NCBI RefSeq assembly: GCF_022539255.1 | Contig: NZ_JAKZBV010000001.1 | Span: 744,001-808,000 of the forward strand | Direction of reading: 5' to 3' | Length of the DNA: 64,000 nucleotides | From: Sinomonas terrae | Lineage (GTDB): Bacteria; Actinomycetota; Actinomycetes; Actinomycetales; Micrococcaceae | In this document: positions 14,311 to 22,638 of the stretch, one piece after another | Layout of the letters: the number at the start of each line of letters is the position of its first letter | Position numbering within the stretch: position 1 is the stretch's first letter | Translations under genes and position numbers: made by a program | Notes under the pieces: generated by a model | Databases searched by the model: none | What the model was told of the DNA's origin: nothing | The model's input: only the letters and a program-made list of their open reading frames with translations

Positions 14311-16671
14311 TCACCAGGGGGAAGGCCCCACGCCCAGCTCTGCGCGCTCGGCCTCTCGCAGGAGCGCGCCGAGGAGGAGGATCGCTGCCGCTTTGTCGAG
14401 GGGATTGTTCTTGTTGCCGCACTTCGGGCTCTGAACGCAGGAGGGGCAACCGGCCGGACATTCGCAAGCCTCGATGGCTGCCTTGGTCGCGGAGAGCCAG
14501 TCGCGGGCGCGCTCGAAGCCTCGCTCAGCGAACCCGGCACCGCCGGGGTGGCCGTCGTAGACGAAGATGGTCGGGCCCTCGGTGTCAGCATGCAGCGCGG
14601 TCGAGACTCCTCCGACGTCCCACCGATCGCTCGACGCGACGAGAGGGAGCAGCCCGATTGCCGCGTGCTCGGCCGCGTGAAGAGCTCCGGGGAATTGGGC
14701 CTCGATCAGTCCGGCGGCGAAGAGATTGCGGTTGTCCATGGTGAACCACACGGCTTTGGTGAACAGCTCCCGTGCTCCGAGCTCCAGAGGCTCCTCGCCG
14801 AGAACCTCGTTGGAAATCAGCGCCTTGCGCTGGAAGGAGACGACTTGAGTCGTGACCTTGACCTCGCCAAAGTGCACGCCGACTGGACCCCAGGTTTCGC
14901 TCCGTTCCTCGGAAAGGACGTCGATCTGGGTGATGTCCCGAGCGGTGGTGTAGTAGTCCGGGTTGACCCGCCTTACCACCACACAGTGTTCGGCCTCGTT
15001 GAGCTCTTCCACGAGATAGCTCGCGCCCTGATGTACGTAGATTGCGCCCTGATGTGCCTGATAGTGCGTCTGCGGCGAATCCATCGAGCCCAAGACCTGC
15101 CCCGTCTCGGATTCGATGATCTGGACCGGACCGCCGCCGTCGGCCCTCAGGTTCACCATGCCGGCGGCGCTCTCCGGGTGGGTCCAGAACCAGCCCGAAG
15201 GACGACGCCGGAGAAGCCCCTGGCGTTCGAGCTGCCCGAGGATTCCCTCGGCCGCCGGGCCGAAGAGCTCGAGGTCGGCGCGCGTGAGCGGCCTCTCGGC
15301 AGCCGCGGCGCACAGGTGCGGGCCGAGGACATAGGGGTTCGAAGGGTCGAAGACCGTCGCCTCGACGGGCACGTCGAAGATGGCCTCGGGATGATTGACG
15401 AGATAGGTGTCGAGAGGATCGTCGCTCGCGACGAAAGCAGCGAGAGCGTCCTGGCCGGCACGGCCAGCGCGGCCGATCTGTTGGAACAGCGATGCCCTCG
15501 TCCCGGGCCAGCCGGCGACGAGCACCGCGTCGAGCCCCGAGATGTCGATGCCCAGCTCAAGCGCCGAGGTGCTCGCGATTCCGAGCAGTTCGCCCGTCCT
15601 CAGCCGCCGTTCGAGTTCGCGGCGTTCCTCCGGCAGGTAACCGGACCGATAGGCAGCGACCCTTCCCGGAAGGCTTGGGTCGACCTCGTCGAGAAGCCGT
15701 TGGGTGATCGAAGAAATGGCTTCGGCGCCTCGACGGGACTTGATGAACGCGATGGTCCGCACGCGGGAGGAGACGAGGTTGGCGAGCAGGTCCGAGGTCT
15801 CAGCGACCGCGGTTCGGCGCTGCGGCGCCCCGTTCTCGCCCCGGGCTTCGGTCAATGCAGGCTCCCAGAAGGCAACCTCTGTGGCTCCATGCGGAGATCC
15901 ATCCTCCGTCACGGCGACCACCGGCGCTCCGATCAGCCGGGACACGGACGTCTCGGGCTCGGCGGTGGTGGCGGAGGCGGCAATGAAGACCGGTTCTGCA
16001 CCGTAGTAAGCGCAGACCCGCCGGAGCCTCCGAAGGAGGTTGGCGACATGAGAACCGAAGACGCCCCGGTAGCTGTGGGCTTCGTCGATCACGACGAATC
16101 GCAGGCGCCGGAAGAACGCGGACCACCAGGCGTGGTTGGGCAGCACCCCGTAGTGCAGCATGTCCGGATTGGCCAGCACGACGTTCGCATGCTCACGGAT
16201 CCATCGCCGGGCCGACTGCTCAGTATCCCCGTCGTACGTCTCTGCCCGGATGGTGGAGAGTCGAAGCGCGCGGATCGAGGCGAGCTGGTCAGCTGCGAGA
16301 GCCTTCGTCGGGGAGAGGTACAGGACGACGGCTCCGTCGTCGTGCACCCGCCCGGGTTCGGCGAGCACGCGCAGTTCCGAACGGTGGACGGCGTTGAGCG
16401 CCGGTAGCTGGTAGGCGAGCGACTTCCCTGAGGCAGTACCCGTGGCAATCACGACATGACGCCCCGACTGTGCATGATCGGCCGCTTCGATCTGATGCGT
16501 GTAGGGCGCCGCGACGCCGAGGCGGGCATAGGCCTCGACGAGGTCAGGGTGGACCCAATCGGGCCAATTGGCTGTCCGGGCCGCCCGCGCTGGCACTCGG
16601 CGAACATGACGCAGCTGCTCAGGCTCGGGACTTCTCCCGAGGAGCGGAATCAAGGAATCGTGCTGCGCCAC
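14311..16671 (-). CDS. DEAH-box helicase with C-terminal DUF1998 (MrfA-like)
   Basis: 786 aa superfamily 2 helicase. Motif I is ATGTASGKSLAYQLP, motif II VVIDEAHSYRG, motif III SATT and motif VI QQIGRAGRAGQ. The C-terminal third is DUF1998-like and ends with a cysteine cluster (CECPAGCPSCVQSPKCGNKNNPLDK split over the last 45 residues) expected to bind zinc. The architecture is that of MrfA, a helicase of Bacillus mitomycin repair. In actinobacteria the gene is strikingly conserved next to tad pilus genes without a known functional link. Start: GTG at 16671. Convergent with the tad operon; 73 bp downstream of GNAT on the same strand. Confidence 0.92.
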   Translation of the reverse strand: MAQHDSLIPLLGRSPEPEQLRHVRRVPARAARTANWPDWVHPDLVEAYARLGVAAPYTHQIEAADHAQSGRHVVIATGTASGKSLAYQLPALNAVHRSELRVLAEPGRVHDDGAVVLYLSPTKALAADQLASIRALRLSTIRAETYDGDTEQSARRWIREHANVVLANPDMLHYGVLPNHAWWSAFFRRLRFVVIDEAHSYRGVFGSHVANLLRRLRRVCAYYGAEPVFIAASATTAEPETSVSRLIGAPVVAVTEDGSPHGATEVAFWEPALTEARGENGAPQRRTAVAETSDLLANLVSSRVRTIAFIKSRRGAEAISSITQRLLDEVDPSLPGRVAAYRSGYLPEERRELERRLRTGELLGIASTSALELGIDISGLDAVLVAGWPGTRASLFQQIGRAGRAGQDALAAFVASDDPLDTYLVNHPEAIFDVPVEATVFDPSNPYVLGPHLCAAAAERPLTRADLELFGPAAEGILGQLERQGLLRRRPSGWFWTHPESAAGMVNLRADGGGPVQIIESETGQVLGSMDSPQTHYQAHQGAIYVHQGASYLVEELNEAEHCVVVRRVNPDYYTTARDITQIDVLSEERSETWGPVGVHFGEVKVTTQVVSFQRKALISNEVLGEEPLELGARELFTKAVWFTMDNRNLFAAGLIEAQFPGALHAAEHAAIGLLPLVASSDRWDVGGVSTALHADTEGPTIFVYDGHPGGAGFAERGFERARDWLSATKAAIEACECPAGCPSCVQSPKCGNKNNPLDKAAAILLLGALLREAERAELGVGPSPW

Positions 16672-16694
16672 CCCAGCATTCTGCCAGCGTCGCG

Positions 16695-16726
16695 CGCCCG
16701 CTGCTGATCCGGGTCATCAGCGGGCG
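16695..16726 (-). terminator. Hairpin after the GNAT gene
   Basis: CGCCCGCTG (16695-16703) pairs with CAGCGGGCG (16718-16726), and the stem extends imperfectly inward. It lies between the GNAT stop and the helicase start, and probably ends GNAT transcription. Confidence 0.55.
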
Positions 16727-16744
16727 TCTTCGAGGACACAGAGG

Positions 16745-17437
16745 TCAGTCGTTGAGGGAAGGACCGTCGGGATTGCTCGCGTTCTTGAGCATGAGGACGC
16801 CCGAGACATCGCTCCAGCCGAGGTGATGGTAGAGGTGCTGTCCGTCGATGGAGGCGATGAGGAGCCCTTGATCGGCCCCGTGCTCGCTCACGGCTGCTGT
16901 GAGTGCACGCATGATGAAAGAGCCGAGCCCGCGTCGACGGTACTTGGGTTCCGTGACGATGCGGTCGAACACCGCGAAGCCATCCGCGACGGCGACGTGC
17001 CCGCTCGCGGCCAGCTCGCCGTCGTGCGTCGCCACGGTGACCGTCGCGGACTTGTCCTCGATCTCGGTCTTGAGCTTGAGCTCGTCGTCATTGAGCCAGG
17101 GCTCTTCGACGTCCTTGCCCTCGAAGTCCATGACCATGAGCTCTTGGTCCGCGCCGAGCACGGCGAGACCGTGCTGCTCGGCCAGGGTCCGGAAGCGCAG
17201 GTGGTTGTCCGTGAGGACGGCAAGAACGCGGTCGCGGCTCGCCGACATGAATTCCGCAAGCCGCGCGAAGTCCTCGTCGGAGGGTTCCGCTGCGAACGCC
17301 ACCCAGTCCCCGCTGCGGTCCGTCAGCTGGGCAGCCGGGAAACCGCTGATCGACTGCGTCGGATAGTGTCGTGACGAGGCCCAGCCCTCTACCCACGTGA
17401 CCAAAAGATCGTTGAGCTCTGCCTCTGCCATAGGCAT
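16745..17437 (-). CDS. GNAT-family N-acetyltransferase
   Basis: 230 aa. The acetyl-CoA binding motif A is in the second half (VFDRIVTEPKYRRRGLGSFIMRALTAAV), with RRRGLG as the R/QxxGxG/A element. A C-terminal segment GLLIASIDGQHLYHHLGW contains the usual YxxLGW ending. The N-terminal half is a divergent GNAT-like region (SRHYPTQSISGFPAAQLTD). The substrate is unknown. Start ATG at 17437 (alternative 17431); no strong ribosome binding site is visible. Divergent from trhO across 109 bp. Confidence 0.85.
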   Translation of the reverse strand: MPMAEAELNDLLVTWVEGWASSRHYPTQSISGFPAAQLTDRSGDWVAFAAEPSDEDFARLAEFMSASRDRVLAVLTDNHLRFRTLAEQHGLAVLGADQELMVMDFEGKDVEEPWLNDDELKLKTEIEDKSATVTVATHDGELAASGHVAVADGFAVFDRIVTEPKYRRRGLGSFIMRALTAAVSEHGADQGLLIASIDGQHLYHHLGWSDVSGVLMLKNASNPDGPSLND

Positions 17438-17546
17438 GACGATACCGGCGCCGCGAGTTCCTGATAAGCCTCGTGACACAACTGTCACTCCCCGGCAACC
17501 CGGCGGCCACCGGCCCACCTCCGCGGGCCTCGGTACCCTAGAATGC

Positions 17547-18470
17547 GTGGCTCTGAACCGAATCGTCCTCTTCTACTGCTTCACTCCGCTATCCGACCCA
17601 GAGGCCGTGCGGCTGTGGCAGCGGGCGCTGTGCGAGGGGCTCGGACTGCGGGGACGCATCATCGTCTCGTCCCATGGAATCAACGCCACTGTGGGTGGTG
17701 AGCTCGCTGCCGTAAAGCGCTACGTGCGTGCGACAAAGGAGTATCCCGGCTTCCACGGAATTGACGTCAAGTGGTCCGAAGGGGGCGCCGAGGACTTCCC
17801 GCGCCTGAGCGTCAAAGTCCGCCCCGAGCTCGTTTCGTTCGGAGCACCGTCGGAGCTTGAGGTCGACGCCGACGGCGTGGTTGGCGGGGGCACTCGCCTC
17901 ACCCCGCAGGGGCTCCACGAGCTGGTCGACTCCCGGCGCGCCGAAGGGCAGGAGGTCGTGTTCTTCGACGGACGCAACGCGTTCGAGGCCCAGATCGGCC
18001 GGTTCAAAGGGGCAGTCGTGCCCGAGGTGGAGACGACGCGCGATTTCATCCGTGAACTGGATTCTGGTGCGTACGACGATCTCAAGGGCAAAGCTGTAGT
18101 GACCTATTGCACTGGAGGCGTGCGCTGCGAGGTCCTCTCAGCCCTCATGCGCCGCCGCGGTTTCGAAGAGGTTTACCAGCTCGACGGCGGGATCGCCCGC
18201 TACGGAGAGGCCTTCGGCGATGCGGGGCTGTGGGAAGGCTCGCTCTATGTCTTCGACGGTAGGATGCGCATTGAATTCAGCGAGGACGCGGTTCAGATCG
18301 GGGACTGCGCTCGATGCGGTGCCCCCACGAGCGACTTCCACAACTGTGAGAACCCTGCTTGCCGTCAGCTGACGCTCTTCTGCGGGGACTGCGCTGCTGG
18401 CCCGGAGCCGCTCCACTGCCCGACCGGATGTGCCCCGGCGTCGTCGGACACCTCCGCGCTCACCGTTTGA
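17547..18470 (+). CDS. trhO: Rhodanese-family tRNA uridine-34 hydroxylase (TrhO/YceA type)
   Basis: 307 aa. The N-terminal ferredoxin-like region (VLFYCFTPLSDPEAVRLWQ) is followed by a rhodanese domain with the catalytic cysteine in VVTYCTGGVRCEVLSALM, and a C-terminal Cys-rich zinc-like segment (CARCGAPTSDFHNCENPACRQLTLFCGDCA). This is the YceA/TrhO architecture; the family forms 5-hydroxyuridine at position 34 of tRNAs using prephenate-linked oxygen chemistry. Start: GTG at 17547, which sits just after a -10-like TACCCTAGAAT, so the mRNA may be leaderless. The end overlaps the convergent lipoprotein gene by 11 bp. Confidence 0.88.
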   Translation: MALNRIVLFYCFTPLSDPEAVRLWQRALCEGLGLRGRIIVSSHGINATVGGELAAVKRYVRATKEYPGFHGIDVKWSEGGAEDFPRLSVKVRPELVSFGAPSELEVDADGVVGGGTRLTPQGLHELVDSRRAEGQEVVFFDGRNAFEAQIGRFKGAVVPEVETTRDFIRELDSGAYDDLKGKAVVTYCTGGVRCEVLSALMRRRGFEEVYQLDGGIARYGEAFGDAGLWEGSLYVFDGRMRIEFSEDAVQIGDCARCGAPTSDFHNCENPACRQLTLFCGDCAAGPEPLHCPTGCAPASSDTSALTV

Positions 18471-19020
18471 CGACGCGGAATGCGTACGCTGCGGCATTGC
18501 CCCCGGCCGCGGAGGCGGTCACCTCGGCGACCCCGTCCTGAGGGGCGGCGAACGTCCTCGCCCACATCCGCCCGCACGCATAGTCCCCGTTGATGATCGC
18601 GGTGGCCCCGAGCTGGAGAGTCAGGTGGAACGCCGGGCCCCCACGGCACTCGTATTCGATCGTGAAGGTTCCTCCCGGGACGGCGGTGCTCGCGAGGACA
18701 GGCTCGCCCTGAATCACCATGCCGAACCCGAAGCCGAACGAGAGCCCCCTGTCGTCCGGCAGCGCAGCTTCAGCCCAGGACGCGACCATGTCCGAGGTCC
18801 AATCCCGCAGCGGAGGGTCGGAGACAGCGGGCGCGGGCACGCGCTTGAAGGCGAGCGGCGTGGGAGCGGACGACGGCGTCGAGCGCTCGCCGAGGGGCGG
18901 GAGGCCGTCGTCGTAGGAATAGGCGCACGCGGAGAGCGCCGCGGCGGAGGCGAGCAAAAGGCCGAGGGCGCCGGACGCCCGTCTGATCCCCATTCCGGTT
19001 CCTGAACCCCGAAGCGGCAT
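18460..19020 (-). CDS. Putative lipoprotein
   Basis: 186 aa. A signal peptide with a lipobox (RRASGALGLLLASAAALSAC, lipidated Cys at about residue 31) directs it to the outer face of the membrane. The mature part is a beta-rich domain with two further cysteines (IEYECRGG and GDYACG) that could form a disulfide, and no recognised family. The start at 19020 is chosen because GAGGAGGT lies 5 nt upstream; the ATG at 19047 lacks a ribosome binding site and would precede this signal. Convergent with trhO. Confidence 0.8.
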   Translation of the reverse strand: MPLRGSGTGMGIRRASGALGLLLASAAALSACAYSYDDGLPPLGERSTPSSAPTPLAFKRVPAPAVSDPPLRDWTSDMVASWAEAALPDDRGLSFGFGFGMVIQGEPVLASTAVPGGTFTIEYECRGGPAFHLTLQLGATAIINGDYACGRMWARTFAAPQDGVAEVTASAAGGNAAAYAFRVVKR

Positions 19021-19144
19021 GCGCACCTCCTCGTCCTCTCCGATCATGCGCTCGGGTTCCTCAGCGGCGCCAGAGCGGAAAGCTCTCGGTGCGGAGGGTT
19101 GTCCACATCGCGAGGTTTTGGGGCGGACGCCCTCGGGAACTCGT

Positions 19145-19249
19145 TATAGCGTGGACAGGCAGCCGTATAGCGTGGACAGGCCGCCATATAGCGTGAACAG
19201 GCAGCCGTATAGCGGGGACAGACCGCCATATAGCGCGAACAGGCAGCCA
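19145..19249. repeat. Five 21-nt tandem repeats upstream of the aldo/keto reductase
   Basis: Units begin at 19145, 19166, 19187, 19208 and 19229; each opens with TATAGC (first unit begins TATAGCGTGGACAGGCAGCC). The period is exactly two helical turns. The array lies between the lipoprotein start and the reductase ribosome binding site. It stays open in the reductase frame, which would read YSVDRQP-type 7-residue units. The flanking gap otherwise holds only a TTGTCCACA box near 19100. Confidence 0.93.
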
Positions 19250-19270
19250 TCATTCAGCGAAGGAGACTCC

Positions 19271-20119
19271 GTGGGCCAGCCCGGTGCAGTCAGCAATGTA
19301 AGCCTCAACAACGGGGTGGAGATCCCACAACTCGGATTCGGCGTCTTCCAGGTGCCGTCGGCCGAGACCCAGGCAGCAGTCGAAGCCGCGCTGGAGGCCG
19401 GCTACCGTCACATCGACACTGCGGCGGCATACCAGAACGAGGCTGGGGTGGGTGCTGCTCTCCGCGCGACTGGCATTCCGCGCGAGGAAGTATTCGTCAC
19501 GACGAAGCTCCGCAACGGAGAACAGGACACCCCCCGTGCAGCTTTCGACGCGAGCCGGCGGGCCCTCGGCCTGGACGTGATCGATCTCTACCTCATCCAC
19601 TGGCCCGTTCCTTCCCGCGACCTCTACGTGTCCGCCTGGAAGGAACTCGAGCGGATCCAGGCCCAAGGCGAGGCGAGGTCGATCGGGGTCTCGAATTTCC
19701 TGCCGGAACACCTCGATCGTCTCCTCGCAGAATCCGACGTCGTGCCAGCGGTGAACCAGATCGAGCTCCACCCCACGTTCCAGCAGCCTGCAACGGCACA
19801 GCGGACCCGGGAGGCAGGCATCGCCGTCGAGGCGTACAGCCCTCTGGGCCAGGGCAAGGACCTTGACGCGGATGCGGTCACCGCGGCCGCCCGCTCGCAC
19901 GGCGCGACGCCCGCCCAAGTCGTCCTCGCGTGGCATCTCGCTCACGGCACGATCGTGATTCCGAAGACGACCAGTGCCGAGCGCATGCGCGAGAACTTCG
20001 CTGCGGCCGCCCTCGACCTCACGGCGGAGGAGATCTCCGCGATCGACGCGCTGGACTCGGACGCCCGCATCGGGTCGGACCCCGCCACTGCTGCGCACAC
20101 GCAGATGCCGCAGGCTTGA
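19271..20119 (+). CDS. Aldo/keto reductase
   Basis: 282 aa NADPH-dependent TIM-barrel reductase of the 2,5-diketo-gluconate reductase type. GYRHIDTAAAYQNE carries the catalytic Asp and Tyr, VTTKL the Lys, and LIHWPVP the His. GVSNF and the C-terminal IPKTTSAERMREN match the cofactor-binding parts. The GTG at 19271 is preceded by AAGGAG at 19260-19265, and the family N-terminus (VSLNNGVEIPQLGFG) begins there. The frame stays open upstream through the 21-nt repeats to 19019, but that extension has no ribosome binding site or family similarity. The gene runs directly into the methyltransferase gene. Confidence 0.92.
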   Translation: MGQPGAVSNVSLNNGVEIPQLGFGVFQVPSAETQAAVEAALEAGYRHIDTAAAYQNEAGVGAALRATGIPREEVFVTTKLRNGEQDTPRAAFDASRRALGLDVIDLYLIHWPVPSRDLYVSAWKELERIQAQGEARSIGVSNFLPEHLDRLLAESDVVPAVNQIELHPTFQQPATAQRTREAGIAVEAYSPLGQGKDLDADAVTAAARSHGATPAQVVLAWHLAHGTIVIPKTTSAERMRENFAAAALDLTAEEISAIDALDSDARIGSDPATAAHTQMPQA

Positions 20120-20121
20120 GC

Positions 20122-21720
20122 GTGGAAACCAGCACCGTCGACGCGCCCCAATCGGAGGACCTGAACCTCCTTCGGGGTCTTGCCGCGGATCTGGCGGCCC
20201 TCGGCTACACCGTCGACGGTGTTGCGGACCTCCTCGGCCCAGCGGCTCATGCCGCCCTCGCACGAGATCAGATCGTTCCTGCTCTCGTTGCGCTCGAACG
20301 AAGGGGCCGGGGTGCTCGAGATGCTCAAGAGGGCACCCTGGCCGCCGTCGTGCGGTTCTTCCTGCTCGGGCAGGACGTGCCGGCCGAAGAGCTCGAACCA
20401 GCCTTTCCAACGGCTCGGACGGGCGGTCTTCTCGCGCTGGGGCTTGCCGAGGAGGCCGGAGAGTCCTCGCTGCTCCGGGCCAGCGTGGACCTTCGCCCCT
20501 ATGCCTGGGACGAAGGGGAAGGTGAAGTCCGCCTGTGGGTCGCCTCGGACTTGGCGGCCCATCAGCGCGCGGGCGTCCTGCGCAAGGATCATGTGCTGGG
20601 GATCGGCCACGCCTCGGCCACGCTCATCCAGTCGACCGCACGCCGCCCAGTCGAGAGTGCCCTGGACCTCGGGACCGGGTGCGGGATCCAGACCTTCCAC
20701 CTGCTCCGGCATGCGCGCCGCGTCGTTGCCACGGACATCTCCGAGCGAGCACTGGCCTTCACGCGCTTCAACCTCCTGCTCAACGCCGAGACGCTCGCGA
20801 TCGCGCCGGAGCACCTGGAAGAACGTGTCGAGCTTCGGCTCGGTTCGCTCCTCGAGCCAGTGGCGGGCGAGCGCTTCGACATGGTGGTCTCCAACCCTCC
20901 GTTCGTGATCACGCCGCGCGTCGAGGGAGAGACGGCGCAGGACCAGTTCACGTACAGGGACGCGGGGCTCCCCGGGGATCAGCTGGTCGCGGGACTCGTC
21001 TCGAGCCTCGGCGATGTCCTGACTGAGGGTGGGACGGCACAGATGCTCGGAAATTGGGAGGTCCGCGAGGGCTCCCGGTGGCAGGAACGCATCCGCTCGT
21101 GGGTTCCGAAAGAGCTCGATGCTTGGATCGTCCAACGTGAGCTGGTCGGGCCCGAGCAGTATGCGGAAACCTGGCTTCAGGATGCCTCGGAGCAGAGGGA
21201 CGCCGACTCGTACGCCCGCTCCTACGCGGCCTATCTGGATGACTTTGCGTTGCGGAACACGTCCGGCATCGGCTTCGGCATGCTGTGGTTCCGCCGCCCC
21301 AGCCCAGGGCAGGCTCGGTTCGATCGCTACGAAGAGCTCGGCCATCCTCTCGAGCAGCCGATCGGCCCGCATTGGCAGGCTGCCGTGGAGCGTGCCGACT
21401 GGCTCGAGGAAATCGGGGAGGCGGGCCTGGAAGGCGCCCATCTCGTGGTCGCGGACGATGTGACGGAAGAACGCCATCAGAGGCCGGGCGCCGAGCATCC
21501 GGGAGTGATTCTCCTGCGGCAGGGGGCGGGCTTCCGCCGAACGTCACTTTTGAGCACCGAGCAGGCGGGTTTTGTCTCGGCCTGTGACGGCGAGCTGGCA
21601 GCGGGCCAGATCGTGGGCGCACTTGGCGCGCTTCTGGGCCGGGATGACGAGGAATTCCGGCGGAATCTCGTGCGCGAGGTGAAGGAGTTGATCCTCGACG
21701 GGTTCCTTGTGAAGGCATAG
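20122..21720 (+). CDS. Class I SAM-dependent methyltransferase
   Basis: 532 aa. The middle contains the SAM motif ALDLGTGCGIQTFH and the catalytic motif VVSNPPFVI, as in N6-adenine, N5-glutamine and rRNA guanine (RlmG/RsmC) methyltransferases. The N-terminal 150 residues form a helical winged-helix-like domain, and about 230 residues follow the catalytic core. This large form is a conserved actinobacterial protein whose substrate I cannot name; rRNA or a protein substrate is plausible. Start: GTG at 20122, with a TTG at 20116 that overlaps the upstream stop as an alternative. Probably cotranscribed with the aldo/keto reductase. Confidence 0.85.
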   Translation: METSTVDAPQSEDLNLLRGLAADLAALGYTVDGVADLLGPAAHAALARDQIVPALVALERRGRGARDAQEGTLAAVVRFFLLGQDVPAEELEPAFPTARTGGLLALGLAEEAGESSLLRASVDLRPYAWDEGEGEVRLWVASDLAAHQRAGVLRKDHVLGIGHASATLIQSTARRPVESALDLGTGCGIQTFHLLRHARRVVATDISERALAFTRFNLLLNAETLAIAPEHLEERVELRLGSLLEPVAGERFDMVVSNPPFVITPRVEGETAQDQFTYRDAGLPGDQLVAGLVSSLGDVLTEGGTAQMLGNWEVREGSRWQERIRSWVPKELDAWIVQRELVGPEQYAETWLQDASEQRDADSYARSYAAYLDDFALRNTSGIGFGMLWFRRPSPGQARFDRYEELGHPLEQPIGPHWQAAVERADWLEEIGEAGLEGAHLVVADDVTEERHQRPGAEHPGVILLRQGAGFRRTSLLSTEQAGFVSACDGELAAGQIVGALGALLGRDDEEFRRNLVREVKELILDGFLVKA

Positions 21721-21721
21721 T

Positions 21722-21752
21722 TTGACATCCTTGGAGAGATGTGGCGTAAATA
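21722..21752 (+). promoter_or_regulatory. Promoter of the ArsR-like regulator
   Basis: TTGACA at 21722-21727 matches the -35 consensus exactly; TAAATA at 21747-21752 is the -10 with a 19-nt spacer, 30 nt before the ATG at 21782. Confidence 0.6.
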
Positions 21753-21781
21753 ACAGCCACACCCCACGAAGTAAGAAGCAC

Positions 21782-22465
21782 ATGACCGAGAAGAAGCGCA
21801 GTCCCCGCACCGAGAACCCCGTGCGGATCACGGACCCCAAGGCGATCAGGGCGCTGGCCCACGGAGCACGGCTCGCTGCCATCAATGAGCTGTACTCGAG
21901 CCAGAAGAGTTGGACTGCGACGGAACTCGCGGCATTCACAGGGCTCACCCCGAGTGCAATGAGCTATCACCTCAGGGCCCTCAAGAAGTGGGGCATCGTG
22001 GTGGACGCGCCGAACGACGGTGACGGCCGAGAGCGGCGTTGGAAGGCCGCAGGAACCGACCTCAACCTCGACACGGCGACGACTGGCCAGACCCCTGGCC
22101 TTGCGATTGTCGACATGGAGCTGGACGCCTTGCGCAAGCGCATCTCGAGCCATGCGAAGCACCGTGACGCCGCACGGCGCCGCGGGGAACCGGATGAGTC
22201 GCCGGTCATGATGGTCTCGGGCAACGTGCTCAAGCTCACCCTTGAACAGCGCGACGAATTCAAGCGCCGCATGTCCGATCTCCTCGACGAGTTCGATCAG
22301 GCGTCGGTCGAGGACCAGGAAGAGATCGACGCCACGCCTCCGGGAACCGAGCGAATGTACGTCCTGTGGTCGATGCTTCCCGAGGTTCGCGAGCCGGCAG
22401 AGCCCGCAGGCAAGACGCCCAGACGCCGCGCGGCCGCCAAGGCTGCGACTGCCAATCCCGCCTAG
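21782..22465 (+). CDS. ArsR-family helix-turn-helix regulator
   Basis: 227 aa. A winged helix-turn-helix covers residues 15-85 (RALAHGARLAAINELY, ATELAAFTGLTPSAMSYHLRALKKWGIV). It is followed by a Glu/Arg-rich helical region and a basic Ala/Lys tail (KTPRRRAAAKAATANPA). No metal-binding cysteines are present, so it is unlikely to be a metal sensor. Start ATG at 21782 rather than the upstream 21722, which lies in the promoter. It precedes topA by 173 bp and is not obviously in its operon. Its targets are unknown. Confidence 0.82.
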   Translation: MTEKKRSPRTENPVRITDPKAIRALAHGARLAAINELYSSQKSWTATELAAFTGLTPSAMSYHLRALKKWGIVVDAPNDGDGRERRWKAAGTDLNLDTATTGQTPGLAIVDMELDALRKRISSHAKHRDAARRRGEPDESPVMMVSGNVLKLTLEQRDEFKRRMSDLLDEFDQASVEDQEEIDATPPGTERMYVLWSMLPEVREPAEPAGKTPRRRAAAKAATANPA

Positions 22466-22638
22466 CGCGAAGCTCGGCCGGGTTCTCCACAAGGCGAACG
22501 GCTCCACTTGCACACCGGTCGCCGTCGTATGGTGAACTAGGGACTTGCGCGCACGGCGTCATCGATCGGTGGTGCTGTCGCGCCGTCGGGCGGCCCTGAG
22601 CCGCTCGCCCTGCATCGTTTGCTGTCCTGAGGAGTAGC

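Noticed and set aside
13855..16407. 850-codon plus-strand frame opposite the DEAH helicase
   Set aside because: Antisense shadow of the helicase; no domain or start signal, while the helicase motifs are complete.
19019..19270. N-terminal extension of the aldo/keto reductase through the 21-nt repeats
   Set aside because: A clear AAGGAG precedes the GTG at 19271, where family similarity starts; kept only as an alternative in the findings.
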